From: a virus
Reading direction: 5' to 3' (one strand)
DNA: 38,287 nucleotides
Virus record (IMG/VR): IMGVR_UViG_3300036817_000312
Span: 1-38,287 of that record
Shown here: piece by piece, positions 27,358 through 35,127 of the stretch
Position numbering within the stretch: the first letter of the stretch is position 1
Layout of the letters: each line of letters begins with the position of its first letter
Made by a program: the position numbers and the translations under genes
Notes under the pieces: generated by a model
Databases searched by the model: none
What the model was told of the DNA's origin: nothing
The model's input: the letters and a program-made list of their open reading frames with translations, nothing else

Positions 27358-28757
27358 TCACTACAGATGCTGCCGCGATTGAGGCCCGGTACGGTAACCG
27401 AGCCCAACCGGTTCCTAATGATACGGGCGGAATGCCGGAGCTGTACGCGCCCGGTATGGGTATTTCGCCGCCAGCCGAGCGCCAGGGCCAGATCCCGAAG
27501 GGCCAACCCGTTCCCGAAGGGACTATGATCCAGCAGATTGTCGGGCGCGGCCAACCGGCCATTGCGGTCGTACCGCCCAAGCAGGAGGGCGGTCCTCCAG
27601 CTCCTCAGGTAGCGGTGGTGCCTCCGCAGCCGACGAACCGGACAACGATTGGCACCTTTGTCGAACGGCCTCAAGATCGGGTAACTCCAACCGTTTCCAA
27701 TCCACTCACGGCTACCCCGGCTCAGACGCCCACCGGGACGGTGCAGCCGCCAATCGAACAACCGCAGCCGGAAAAGAAGAAGAAGCTCGACCTCACCCAG
27801 CTGCTTTTGGATCACATGTTCGAGTTGGGCGGTGAGGATTCCGAGACGTGCCAGAAGTTCTATGACCGTTCGGCCTCTACCCTCAAAAATTGGTTCCGCA
27901 ATCCAGCGACGATTCCGCTGCAGGCGGTGCTGAAATTTCTGAATAAACGTCCGGGGGTGGTCGAGACCATAGCAGATCAGCTGGAGCCGCACTTTGCCGT
28001 GCACAATGGCAATGGAACGCAAAGCCTGCCCAACCGGGGCAAGACCAACGTAGTAATCTGTGCGCCGGTACTCGGCCAGCCGACCTTGCCTTTCATGTGG
28101 GCGCTGATCTATCTGGCCAAGAAGTACGAGTTGGGATTCGATATTCAATCCGACACAGTCGTTCATCGCAGCCGCAATATTTTAGCGCAACGTTTTTTGC
28201 AGAGCGGCGCGGCCTGGAGTCTCTGGCTGGATTCGGACATCGTGCCACCGATTACTAATCCCGATTGGTACCGCTGGATTACGGGCAGCCAGACTGTGCC
28301 TGATGAAGCCTGCCGCTACGATGTGCTCGAACGGTTAACTGGCCACAATAAAGCGGTCGTGGGCGGCGTCTATGCTTCGCGCCGCTGGCACGGCCAGTTG
28401 GTCATCCAGCCAGAGATCCGGCCCCGGAGCCATGAGGATAAGCTTCTCTGTAACGATATCCGTAAAGGTACTGCACGCGGACTTATCGATGTTAACTGGA
28501 TCGGTTTCGGTTGCGCCCTGGTGCATCGAGAAGTGTTCTTGGAAATCCAGCGCCGGTTTCCCGATCTCGCGCCGGTAGCTGAGATTGCGCCTTGGCGCTT
28601 TTTCCAGCCGCTGGGCGATGAGGGTGAGGACGAAGCTTTCTGCCAGCGGGTGAAAGCCTGCTCAATTCCGATCTGGCTGGATACCCAGCTGATCTGTGGC
28701 CACGTCGGCAATGTGGCCTTCATGCCGGAGCATACCGCGCCGGTAGCTGCCTATTAG
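27354..28757 (+). CDS. Glycosyltransferase with N-terminal Pro-rich and HTH-like region
   Basis: This is a 467-aa protein, ATGA-coupled to the scaffold-like gene. Residues 1-135 are Pro/Gln-rich and low complexity. Residues 140-205 (LDLTQLLLDHMFELGG..SETCQKFYDRSASTLKNWFRNPATIPLQAVLKFLNKRPG) look like a helix-turn-helix. The C-terminal half has GT-A-type features: VVICAPVLGQPTLPF, SLWLDSDIVPP with a DxD, and WIGFGCALVHREVF. A sugar-transferring role on virion or host structures is likely. The HTH-to-GT fusion is unusual. Confidence 0.7.
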   Translation: MITTDAAAIEARYGNRAQPVPNDTGGMPELYAPGMGISPPAERQGQIPKGQPVPEGTMIQQIVGRGQPAIAVVPPKQEGGPPAPQVAVVPPQPTNRTTIGTFVERPQDRVTPTVSNPLTATPAQTPTGTVQPPIEQPQPEKKKKLDLTQLLLDHMFELGGEDSETCQKFYDRSASTLKNWFRNPATIPLQAVLKFLNKRPGVVETIADQLEPHFAVHNGNGTQSLPNRGKTNVVICAPVLGQPTLPFMWALIYLAKKYELGFDIQSDTVVHRSRNILAQRFLQSGAAWSLWLDSDIVPPITNPDWYRWITGSQTVPDEACRYDVLERLTGHNKAVVGGVYASRRWHGQLVIQPEIRPRSHEDKLLCNDIRKGTARGLIDVNWIGFGCALVHREVFLEIQRRFPDLAPVAEIAPWRFFQPLGDEGEDEAFCQRVKACSIPIWLDTQLICGHVGNVAFMPEHTAPVAAY

Positions 28758-28771
28758 AGAAGGAAAAGAAA

Positions 28772-28963
28772 GTGGCGAAAGAAAAATGGATGCAAGACGC
28801 GTTCAAAAACGCGCGTGGCCAATTGCGCAAAAAACTCGGGGCCAAAGCTGGGAAGCCGATCGCGGCAGGGAAGTTGGAAAAGGCGACTCGAAGCGACAGC
28901 ACCAAAACCAAGCGACAAGCGGTCTTAGCGCAAACTGCGCGACGCGTAAATAAGGGAGGCTAA
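28772..28963 (+). CDS. Small basic protein
   Basis: GTG 28772 has AAGGAAAAG just upstream. The 63-aa product, MAKEKWMQDAFKNARGQLRKKLGAKAGKPIAAGKLEKATRSDSTKTKRQAVLAQTARRVNKGG, is Lys/Ala/Arg-rich and probably binds nucleic acid. Small proteins of this composition occur widely in phages without a defined role. It lies between the first glycosyltransferase and the small membrane protein gene. Confidence 0.6.
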   Translation: MAKEKWMQDAFKNARGQLRKKLGAKAGKPIAAGKLEKATRSDSTKTKRQAVLAQTARRVNKGG

Positions 28964-28965
28964 AA

Positions 28966-29136
28966 GTGAGCATCATTATCTTACTCATCATCCTGATCAG
29001 TCTGATCTGTCTTACGATCGGCCCCAGCTTCGGCGTACCGATCAGCCGAGGATTCTGGGTGGCGCTTTTCATCGCGCAACTCGTGGCGATCATCCTGGTA
29101 GTGATTCCATTGGTCGGAGGCCTAAAGACAAGCTGA
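28966..29136 (+). CDS. Two-span small membrane protein
   Basis: GTG 28966, preceded by GGGAGG, starts a 56-aa protein: SIIILLIILISLICLTIG (first span), a GFWVALFIAQLVAIILVVIPLVGG second span and a short KTS tail. Both segments are strongly hydrophobic with a tight turn. In a phage next to a lipoprotein gene this could be a holin or an inner-membrane partner, but no lysis gene confirms it. Confidence 0.6.
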   Translation: MSIIILLIILISLICLTIGPSFGVPISRGFWVALFIAQLVAIILVVIPLVGGLKTS

Positions 29137-29142
29137 CTCTAA

Positions 29143-29307
29143 ATGAAATGGGCAGTGTATCTGGGCTTCCTCTTGTTGGGCAGCTGCACTGTCATGATTC
29201 CCATTCATGTGAACCTCGAGCTGAATGCTATTCAGCACATGTACAGCAGCCAGATCGAGGATAAGGAACCAGACATCATACAACCGACGCCAACCCCACG
29301 ACAATGA
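29143..29307 (+). CDS. Small lipoprotein
   Basis: ATG 29143 to TGA 29307 gives 54 aa: MKWAVYLGFLLLGSC, a signal peptide with the lipobox LGSC (lipidated Cys at residue 15). A short mature part follows (TVMIPIHVNLELNAIQHMYSS...) and ends in Pro/Thr (QPTPTPRQ). The size and lipobox resemble outer-membrane spanin components (Rz1-like), and it directly follows a two-span membrane protein. The ATGA overlaps the next gene. Confidence 0.6.
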   Translation: MKWAVYLGFLLLGSCTVMIPIHVNLELNAIQHMYSSQIEDKEPDIIQPTPTPRQ

Positions 29308-30062
29308 ATCTGGAAGTTTTCTATGTTAGTTACCGGCGCGATCTGCATTGGCTAGCTTACTCGCTCCAGCTTCTGTTTAAGCACCTGCGCGGTTCCTACC
29401 ATGTCACTGTACACTTGGAAGAGAATTGCCGCGATGTAGTGAGCGAGTGGCGCGTGCCAGTTCATTACATCTTCGAAAAACGTATTTGGCCAGACGGCTA
29501 CCATTGGGCTATGTCGCGCAAGGCGCTGGCTGATACTTACGTTAAGGGCGATCCAATCATGCTCTTAGACAGTGATCATATGCTCATGGAACCGGCTTAT
29601 GTTGAGGATTTCATCGAGGACGGTTTTCCGACGATCCGTTATCGCGACTGGGACGAAGACCCCAACGATCAATCGCTGGTAGTCGGACGGGCCAAGTGGG
29701 GGCCTCCGACCGAGCGAGTCTTAGGAATCCCGCTCGATCGGGACTACATGATCGGGCCGCCCTTTGTCTTCCTGCGCGATACCTTCAGGGGCATGCGCCA
29801 GCGGATAGAGGAGATCACAGGATTGCCCTTTGCTGATGTGGTGCGCTCGGAGGTGCCTTTTGACTACAAGAGATTCTTGGATCACGAGATGCACTTCTGT
29901 GATTATGAGGCTCTTGGCCTGTACGCGGCCAAGTTCCAGCCGGAACGTTACATCCTCAAACATCACCCGCGCGGGACCCATTGGCCGTTCCGGGTCTATT
30001 GGAGCTGGGGCGACTGGAGCCCAGGCCTGCAGGCTAAACTGGATGATCTCTTAGCGGCATGA
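29304..30062 (+). CDS. Glycosyltransferase-like protein
   Basis: This is a 252-aa protein. It opens MNLEVFYVSYRRDLHWLAYSL, with an alternating strand-helix pattern. PIMLLDSDHMLMEPAYVEDF (residues about 82-101) carries a DSD motif of GT-A type, and EMHFCDYEALGLYAAKF and a WPFRVYWSWGDWSPG aromatic segment follow. It fits a nucleotide-sugar-dependent glycosyltransferase family. It is ATGA-coupled to the lipoprotein and to the next glycosyltransferase-like gene, so it belongs to a glycosylation cluster. Confidence 0.65.
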   Translation: MNLEVFYVSYRRDLHWLAYSLQLLFKHLRGSYHVTVHLEENCRDVVSEWRVPVHYIFEKRIWPDGYHWAMSRKALADTYVKGDPIMLLDSDHMLMEPAYVEDFIEDGFPTIRYRDWDEDPNDQSLVVGRAKWGPPTERVLGIPLDRDYMIGPPFVFLRDTFRGMRQRIEEITGLPFADVVRSEVPFDYKRFLDHEMHFCDYEALGLYAAKFQPERYILKHHPRGTHWPFRVYWSWGDWSPGLQAKLDDLLAA

Positions 30063-30817
30063 TCAGTCTTTGCCTTCAATGTTCGCCCCTGGACATGGAC
30101 GCTGCCATCGAGCTGATCCAGCTGATCTGTTGGACTGAGCCTAAGCGGAGAGAAGAGACAGAGTTTTTTCTGGTCTATCGGAAAGATTGCCCGCTCTGGT
30201 TAGGGCGGGAATTCGAGAAGTTAGCGAGTCGGTATTTTGGCCGGTGCTCAGCTCGGGTCGCGCGCAATCATGACACCGGCTGGCCTGCCGGTTGCAATAT
30301 GCTGGCTGCCAGTGCCTTTATCGAGATGTCAATCCTGCGCCGGGAAGGCCTTTGCCAAAACCCGGCATTTTTCCTTTTTGAGCCGGATTGTATTCCGCTG
30401 GCCCGGGATTGGATCGACCGACTCAGTGCGGAGTGGGACCGGGTCAGCGCTATAGGCAAAGAAGCCTTTGGACACTGGCACCAACTAGAAGCGCCGGATT
30501 CACTTCACATGAATGGCAATGCGGTCTTCGAGACGACCTTTTTCGACAAGCATCCGACATGGATCGTCGGCGCTGGCACCCAAGGCTGGGATTATTTTTT
30601 CCGCGACCGCTTCATTTCGATCTCAGTTGATTCGAACCTGATTTTCCAGCACTGGCAGCGGCACGGCTGCTCGCTGGAGGAACTCTCGGCTATTACCAAG
30701 AACGGAACACGGCCAGCCGTTTTTCATGGAATCAAAACTCCTGATGGACGGCTAGCCGCGCGCCAATTGCTTAGCTCATCTCCAGAGATGGTTGACGTAC
30801 ACCGCTGCGATGATTAA
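30059..30817 (+). CDS. Glycosyltransferase-like protein
   Basis: This is a 252-aa protein, MISLCLQCSPLDMDAAIELIQLICWTEPKRREETEFFLVYRK..., with GWPAGCNMLAASAFIEM, FFLFEPDCIPLARDWID (ExD in place of DxD, residues about 103-119) and HMNGNAVFETTFF. The layout is again GT-A-like. The EPD motif needs a check on whether the metal-binding Asp/Glu set is complete. It is the third glycosyltransferase-like gene in the cluster and overlaps the convergent minus-strand gene at 30776 by about 40 nt. Confidence 0.55.
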   Translation: MISLCLQCSPLDMDAAIELIQLICWTEPKRREETEFFLVYRKDCPLWLGREFEKLASRYFGRCSARVARNHDTGWPAGCNMLAASAFIEMSILRREGLCQNPAFFLFEPDCIPLARDWIDRLSAEWDRVSAIGKEAFGHWHQLEAPDSLHMNGNAVFETTFFDKHPTWIVGAGTQGWDYFFRDRFISISVDSNLIFQHWQRHGCSLEELSAITKNGTRPAVFHGIKTPDGRLAARQLLSSSPEMVDVHRCDD

Positions 30818-30985
30818 CGCGTAGGTGCCAAGAACCATCGCATAGATGCCGATAATCCAGCCCCGCTGTGCGCGTTCGCTGGCGATGATCTGTTGGGTGA
30901 TTCGCAACTCCAGGCCTGCAAGCTCAGCTTTCAGGTTTTCTCGAGTGACGAGCTTCTCGCTACCCTCAAGATCTTCAACTTTCAT
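30776..30985 (-). CDS. Small membrane-anchored coiled-coil protein
   Basis: From ATG 30985 the 69-aa product is MKVEDLEGSEKLVTRENLKAELAGLELRITQQIIASERAQRG, then the hydrophobic IIGIYAMVLGTYALIIAAVYV. A short coiled coil followed by one C-terminal span resembles small phage membrane proteins, some of which regulate lysis or superinfection. The function is unknown. The stop of the upstream HTH gene shares a base with this start, so the two are translationally coupled. Confidence 0.65.
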   Translation of the reverse strand: MKVEDLEGSEKLVTRENLKAELAGLELRITQQIIASERAQRGWIIGIYAMVLGTYALIIAAVYVNHLWR

Positions 30986-31299
30986 CAAGCATCAGTCGGA
31001 TTTGGTGCGCCCAACATCTTAGCCCACCATTGTTCAATTTTCTCCCTTTGGAATTCCCACCGGCAGCGCGCCGCTGGCCGGACGCCGCCAGGAATCCTCC
31101 CCTTTTTGGCCCAGTCCCGGAGTCGGGTCGCTGAGATTTCAGTTGCCTCAGCCACCTCCACTAATGTGACCATCATGTCGTTTCTTCCTGGAAACAATTT
31201 GGTTTCTCTGGGATGATTGATTTGTTCATCACGCTGGGGGTCGGGCTTAGGCTGCAACCGGCCCGACCTCCGCTTCTTCTGTTTGGGGTTAACTGGCAT
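30985..31299 (-). CDS. Excisionase-like HTH protein
   Basis: This is a 104-aa protein. Residues 43-93 (VTLVEVAEATEISATRLRDWAKKGRIPGGVRPAARCRWEFQREKIEQWW) match the MerR-like/HTH_17 fold of phage excisionases and small regulators. The basic N-terminus (NPKQKKRRSGRLQPKP) may add DNA contacts. A paralogous domain is found in the gene at 33218. The gene sits divergent from the integrase with 400 bp between, the usual place for a recombination directionality factor or a lysogeny regulator. Confidence 0.7.
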   Translation of the reverse strand: MPVNPKQKKRRSGRLQPKPDPQRDEQINHPRETKLFPGRNDMMVTLVEVAEATEISATRLRDWAKKGRIPGGVRPAARCRWEFQREKIEQWWAKMLGAPNPTDA

Positions 31300-31701
31300 A
31301 TTTGTGCATTTCGTGTTGCATTTATCCTTTATATCGTTTATCTACTTCTTGCAACTAGATTCCTTTATAAGTCGGCAAAGACGTGATAGCGAGTGTGATA
31401 AATCAAGAAAAAAGGGAAGGTTTCCCTCGGAAGACGTGCACCCCTTCAGGGTGTATTCATTCGTATTCGCCTTCTTCGCTTCATTGCGTTTCTGAGCAGG
31501 CCGGATGGCCGCGAATCGGCTTAGATAAAGGATTCACAAGCAAATCCGCGCAAGGTACAATATATGTGCTTTGCGCAACACTTTTAGTCCGTTTCCATCA
31601 TACATCCAAAAAGGCGTGATAGCTATCACATGCCGCAAAGTGGATAAAGTAGATGGACACGGTTAAGTGTATAAAGTAGATATCGAAGATCAGGCACAGT
31701 A
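31300..31701. promoter_or_regulatory. Intergenic region before integrase with direct repeats
   Basis: No gene was found in these 400 bp. The region is AT-rich and contains a 17-bp direct repeat with one mismatch, AAGTGGATAAAGTAGAT (31638-31654) and AAGTGTATAAAGTAGAT (31665-31681), with a 27-bp period just before the integrase ATG. GTGATAGC/GTGATA words occur near 31382, 31393 and 31615. The repeats could be integrase arm-type sites or operators. The att core cannot be fixed without a host genome. Confidence 0.55.
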
Positions 31702-32967
31702 ATGAATCCTTCCAAGTTTCCGAAAAATAAAACCGCACCTTGGCGCGTCATGGTTCCTCAGCGCTGGAGTCCCACTGGCAAGCGCTGGCCCCATTATTTC
31801 AAGACCGAAAAGTTGGCCGCTGAATTTTGCGCGAAGGTCAAACGGTTTGGCGTCAGCGCCTTTAATGACACCGAACGAGCCAAAGGCACAGCGCCGGTCT
31901 TAAGCGAGCAGGAAGAGGACCAGTTCCTCGCAGCCGCACGCTACGGCGCTCAAAAGCTGGGTGAAGTCAGCGCCCTTTACCGAGCTATCGACCACTGGTT
32001 CGCAACCCGGCTCAAGGTTACCCAGGGCACCATCGAAGAGGTCGTCAGCGCCTTCCACGAATCGCGCAAGCGTAACCCCAAGATCAAATGCAAAAGAGTT
32101 CTCAAAAACGACCATTCCAGACTCAAGAGCTTGACCAATTTTTTTGCCGGTAGGCAGTTGACCGACATTACCGAGTCGATGCTGCTGGAATATTTCGACG
32201 CTCTGACCGGTCATCACCGTTCGATTTATTCGACCGTTAACCTGTTCTTTGGCTGGGCCCGGAAGCGCAACTATCTAGTCGAAAATCCAATGAAGGATAT
32301 CGAGCCGGTCGGCGAGTGGGGCGTCAACAACGAGTATTATCTGATCGAAGATTTCCGGCGGATGTTGCAGATCGCTGCGGGCTTGCCCGACCCTAAAGGC
32401 GAGGTCGAAATCACTAGAAAATACGAAGACCTGTTGCCCTGGCTGGTTCTATCCGGTTTCGGTGGTTTCCGTTCCTGTGAAGTCTCCCGGGTCAAGGACC
32501 GCGATGCCCTGCGCTGGACCGACTTATGCTTTAATGCAAACCCACCGGGAATCAATGTCCGTAAAGAGGTGGGTAAAGGCTGGCGCTCTCGTCCATTCGA
32601 TAAGCCTTATGCGATCGAGGCAATCAGAGAATGGCTACCGCTGTTGCCTGCCAGAACCAACGAGTGGATCTGCTCATTGGGCAATCACAGCTTGGATGAT
32701 TTGAAAAAGCAATTCACCGAAGCCACCGGGATCAAATTCATCGAGAATGGGTTGAGGAATTCATGGGCTACCTACGCCCTGTCCTATGATACGCGCGAAG
32801 GCGCTGGCGCAATCGCCAAACAGATGGGCAATTCCGAGAAAGTGCTCTTGAGCAATTACGCGCAACTCCTGCCCACCGGCAGCGGTCTGGCATGGTTCAA
32901 CCTGCGGCCACAGTCACAAACGACGTTCACCGTAGTGGCAGCTGCCGCCGAAGAGAAAGCCGCCTGA
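31702..32967 (+). CDS. int: Tyrosine integrase/recombinase
   Basis: This is a 421-aa protein. The N-terminal 200 residues hold a core-binding SAM-like domain (HWFATRLKVTQGTIEEVVSAFH, and later HSRLKSLTNFFAGRQLTDITE). The catalytic part shows GGFRSCEVSR (first Arg of the RHRY set), NGLRNSWATYAL (HxLR-type motif with Asn where His is usual) and MGNSEKVLLSNYAQL (H/N plus nucleophilic Tyr). The substitutions at the His positions resemble Verrucomicrobiota/Planctomycetota-type phage integrases. Family membership is strong. Host inference is weak. Confidence 0.8.
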   Translation: MNPSKFPKNKTAPWRVMVPQRWSPTGKRWPHYFKTEKLAAEFCAKVKRFGVSAFNDTERAKGTAPVLSEQEEDQFLAAARYGAQKLGEVSALYRAIDHWFATRLKVTQGTIEEVVSAFHESRKRNPKIKCKRVLKNDHSRLKSLTNFFAGRQLTDITESMLLEYFDALTGHHRSIYSTVNLFFGWARKRNYLVENPMKDIEPVGEWGVNNEYYLIEDFRRMLQIAAGLPDPKGEVEITRKYEDLLPWLVLSGFGGFRSCEVSRVKDRDALRWTDLCFNANPPGINVRKEVGKGWRSRPFDKPYAIEAIREWLPLLPARTNEWICSLGNHSLDDLKKQFTEATGIKFIENGLRNSWATYALSYDTREGAGAIAKQMGNSEKVLLSNYAQLLPTGSGLAWFNLRPQSQTTFTVVAAAAEEKAA

Positions 32968-33217
32968 TTTCTGAATTCGGATAAATCATGGCATTATGCA
33001 ATCTCAAAATCTACGTAAGTGGCATTGCTGCAATCAATTTTGCGAGAAAATTGCCCCTTAGTACATATTGCTCCGGGTATTATATTTCTTACAATTGTTG
33101 CCCAAATGTAACCTCTAATACGTTGAGCCGAGCCCCCCCCTCCCTCCCGCCAGCGGCATTTCACATTAATCCTTTAACTTTATTAAGATTTCCCTCTTCA
33201 CTAAGGAACAAAGAAGC
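32968..33217. other. Non-coding gap with C-rich tract
   Basis: This gap of 250 bp follows the integrase stop. It is AT-rich with TTAATCCTTTAACTTTATTAAG upstream of the HTH gene at 33218, and a CCCCCCC tract near 33133-33140. An ATG-only shadow frame exists but no credible protein. It may contain the promoter of the HTH gene. Confidence 0.35.
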
Positions 33218-33436
33218 ATGAAGTATCAGCCCCTATTTACCCCGAACGATTACAGGAAAATCATCACCTTATCACAGCTCCAAGAGCTATCCGGCGTAAA
33301 GAAGTCCACATTAAGAATCTGGCTGAGGGACAGAAGGATTCCCGGCGCGTTTCGCGCCGGGAGAGGTACCCGGTGGCAGTTCAGACGAGAGGCCCTGGAA
33401 GAATGGTGGCGGGACATGCAAAATGGAGCGCAATAA
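33218..33436 (+). CDS. Excisionase-like HTH protein (paralogue of 30985-31299)
   Basis: This is a 72-aa protein. Residues 16-67 (ITLSQLQELSGVKKSTLRIWLRDRRIPGAFRAGRGTRWQFRREALEEWW) are clearly related in pattern to the HTH of 30985-31299 (same RIPG, RW.F.RE.(I/L)E.WW framework). AAAGAAGC just before the ATG gives a fair ribosome-binding site. It lies about 250 bp after the integrase. Two excisionase-type genes flanking one integrase are unusual. Confidence 0.75.
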   Translation: MKYQPLFTPNDYRKIITLSQLQELSGVKKSTLRIWLRDRRIPGAFRAGRGTRWQFRREALEEWWRDMQNGAQ

Positions 33437-33532
33437 TCCTAAATGCTGCCCCGTCTAAAGAGCTTGGCAGCATTGCACTTTGGTCCCATAGCAGTGTTCC
33501 AGTGACGTGCTCGAGAATGGCTACCCCCCCCT

Positions 33533-34144
33533 ATGCCCCCCTCTCGCAGACTTACCAAGCGCGAGCAGGAAGTCGCCGACCTCCTGATCCAAGGGATGAT
33601 GAATAAAGAGATCGGCGAGGCGCTGGGGCTTAGCCTGCGAAGCGTCAAAGGCCATCGAGCGAAGGTCTTTAAAAAATTTGGTGTTAGATCGGCGGTCGAA
33701 CTCGTTCATATTTCCGAAGCCGAACCTATGGGTTGGCAAACTGACGCAGCCGGTCTCACCACCGAAGTGGACGACAAGCTGGCCGAGTTTGTCGGTATAC
33801 CGAAGAACCAGCTCCTTGGCCATGACTGGATTGCTATCGTGCATCCGGAGCATCGCGAAATGATTTTACAGACATGGGAAAAATCTTTGCAGGGGAGATC
33901 TGCCCAAGCCCATCCGTATCGACTCAGACGCGCAGACGGCACTTACCACTGGGTATTTTCGGTCGCCATCCCGCGATTTCGCAGCGGTCGGTACATCGGT
34001 CATGTTGGATCGTTGTTTTTGATCGAGCCCTATCTGGAGCGCTGGCTCAAGCTGCTCTCCTCGCACCAAGAGCTATTGGTACTTGCCGCCAGCATTACCC
34101 TGCTTCTGGCTAGTATCTACGATAACGTCGCCCAAGCTGTTTAA
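33533..34144 (+). CDS. LuxR-type HTH plus PAS plus TM protein
   Basis: This is a 203-aa protein. Residues 6-58 (RLTKREQEVADLLIQGMMNKEIGEALGLSLRSVKGHRAKVFKKFGVRSAVELV) are a LuxR/FixJ HTH. Residues about 68-165 contain a PAS-like domain (GLTTEVDDKLAEFVGIPKNQLLGHDWIAIVHPEHREMILQTWEKSLQG...PYRLRRADGTYHWVFSVAIP) and a typical PAC segment. The C-terminus ends in a hydrophobic helix (QELLVLAASITLLLASIY). The HTH comes first and the PAS second, the reverse of most PAS-LuxR regulators. It may sense a signal at the membrane to control lysogeny genes. Confidence 0.7.
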   Translation: MPPSRRLTKREQEVADLLIQGMMNKEIGEALGLSLRSVKGHRAKVFKKFGVRSAVELVHISEAEPMGWQTDAAGLTTEVDDKLAEFVGIPKNQLLGHDWIAIVHPEHREMILQTWEKSLQGRSAQAHPYRLRRADGTYHWVFSVAIPRFRSGRYIGHVGSLFLIEPYLERWLKLLSSHQELLVLAASITLLLASIYDNVAQAV

Positions 34145-34527
34145 GTAAGGCCATGGCTCTCAGTTCCGGGCCGGGCCCCGGTGATAGTCCAGTTCTCAGC
34201 ACCAGCCCAAATAATTCCATCAATAGTGGCAACCGAGAACGGTCCCGCCGAGCTGGGGCCGCGAACCGTGAAACGACCGGCCTGGGTCGCCGTCATCAGG
34301 GTTCGAGTGGCCCGGGGAGGTCCCCATTTGGGCCCAGGGACACGCGGAATCACCCTGGGAACCTTATGGTATCGGTCGACGCACAAAAGCGCTCCTGGGG
34401 CGTTACGCTGGGCTGGCCAGACTATCCCCGGTGCCTTCTGGCAGGGTTCCTTCGCCCAACCGGTGAATTTTCCGCAGCCCGAGTACGGGCTCTGGTACAG
34501 AACGCTCTGGCGGTTTTCGCTGCTCAT
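34141..34527 (-). CDS. Hypothetical structural protein of the tail operon
   Basis: This is a 128-aa protein from ATG 34527 (ATGA overlap with the upstream stop; a TTG at 34536 is possible). Sequence: MSSENRQSVLYQSPYSGCGKFTGWAKEPCQKAPGIVWPAQRN..., ending TATQAGRFTVRGPSSAGPFSVATIDGIIWAGAENW. It is Gly/Pro-rich and likely beta. The plus-strand frames over the same region are Arg/Ser/Pro-rich shadows. It is the last gene of the minus-strand tail operon, with its end just touching the LuxR-PAS gene. Confidence 0.55.
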   Translation of the reverse strand: MSSENRQSVLYQSPYSGCGKFTGWAKEPCQKAPGIVWPAQRNAPGALLCVDRYHKVPRVIPRVPGPKWGPPRATRTLMTATQAGRFTVRGPSSAGPFSVATIDGIIWAGAENWTITGARPGTESHGLT

Positions 34528-34751
34528 AAGGGCCAAGTTTGTTGAGCTAAGAAAATATCGGTCTGGCTCACCGGCGGCGGCACCCAGGCCTCGCCAGGAC
34601 CCTGGGTCGGCGGCGGATACAAACTCGCGTAGGGCAACATCGCCCAGCAGCCTTCTTCAGGTTCCTGCTGGTAGAGGCTGGGACGCGTGATCGCAATGAC
34701 TTGTTGCTGATTCTGGCCGCAGTATGGCTCGACGACTTTTGGACCGTTCAT
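34524..34751 (-). CDS. Small Gln/Pro-rich hypothetical protein
   Basis: This is a 75-aa protein, MNGPKVVEPYCGQNQQQVIAITRPSLYQQEPEEGCWAMLPYASLYPPPTQGPGEAWVPPP..., Pro/Gln-rich with two Cys. It is coupled at both ends (4-nt overlaps) within the tail operon and shares the GQNQQQ motif with the gene at 35340. No family was recognised. Confidence 0.6.
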   Translation of the reverse strand: MNGPKVVEPYCGQNQQQVIAITRPSLYQQEPEEGCWAMLPYASLYPPPTQGPGEAWVPPPVSQTDIFLAQQTWPL

Positions 34752-35125
34752 TTGGTCGGGTTATAGACCGCTGGCTGTGGTACGAGCGCCCCTGCTCCAA
34801 TCGCGTAAGCAAGGCCTGAGTTGTTATCAAGGAAGTAGATATTGCCATCGGGCTCGACGTACACTCGGACCTGGGCGGGCGCGCCTGCAGCCGGGACTGT
34901 AACCTTGTTCCCGACACCGATTGTACCCTGGCCAACTGGCCCGTAGCCGTTACCGGTGGGGGCCTGAACGCCGACCGCCGAGATATTCGGATCAGCCGGG
35001 CCCGGCCCAAGCTCCCAGGGCGGCGCTGGCTGGGCTGTATTGATGTTGCTGGGTTGGTTATTACTGAAGGGCGGATACTTGCCCCAGCTCGGCGGTGGGG
35101 TGAACTTATCGGGTAGGGTCTGCAT
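34748..35125 (-). CDS. Pro-rich protein of the tail operon
   Basis: This is a 125-aa protein: MQTLPDKFTPPPSWGKYPPFSNNQPSNINTAQPAPPWELGPG (Pro-rich), then beta-rich VTVPAAGAPAQVRVYVEPDGNIYFLDNNSGLAYAIGAG. A few segments (TLPDK, NTAQP) echo the C-terminus of the gene at 35340. It may be a small virion protein. No family was recognised. Confidence 0.6.
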   Translation of the reverse strand: MQTLPDKFTPPPSWGKYPPFSNNQPSNINTAQPAPPWELGPGPADPNISAVGVQAPTGNGYGPVGQGTIGVGNKVTVPAAGAPAQVRVYVEPDGNIYFLDNNSGLAYAIGAGALVPQPAVYNPTK

Positions 35126-35127
35126 TT

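Noticed and set aside
31217-31619. Plus-strand ORFs of 92 and 78 aa upstream of the integrase
   Set aside because: The first overlaps the HTH gene on the minus strand, and both are Ser/Phe-rich without start signals, inside the repeat-bearing intergenic region.
34153-34690. Plus-strand frames of 130 and 169 aa
   Set aside because: Arg/Ser/Pro-rich low-complexity sequence antisense to the coupled minus-strand genes 34141-34527 and 34524-34751.
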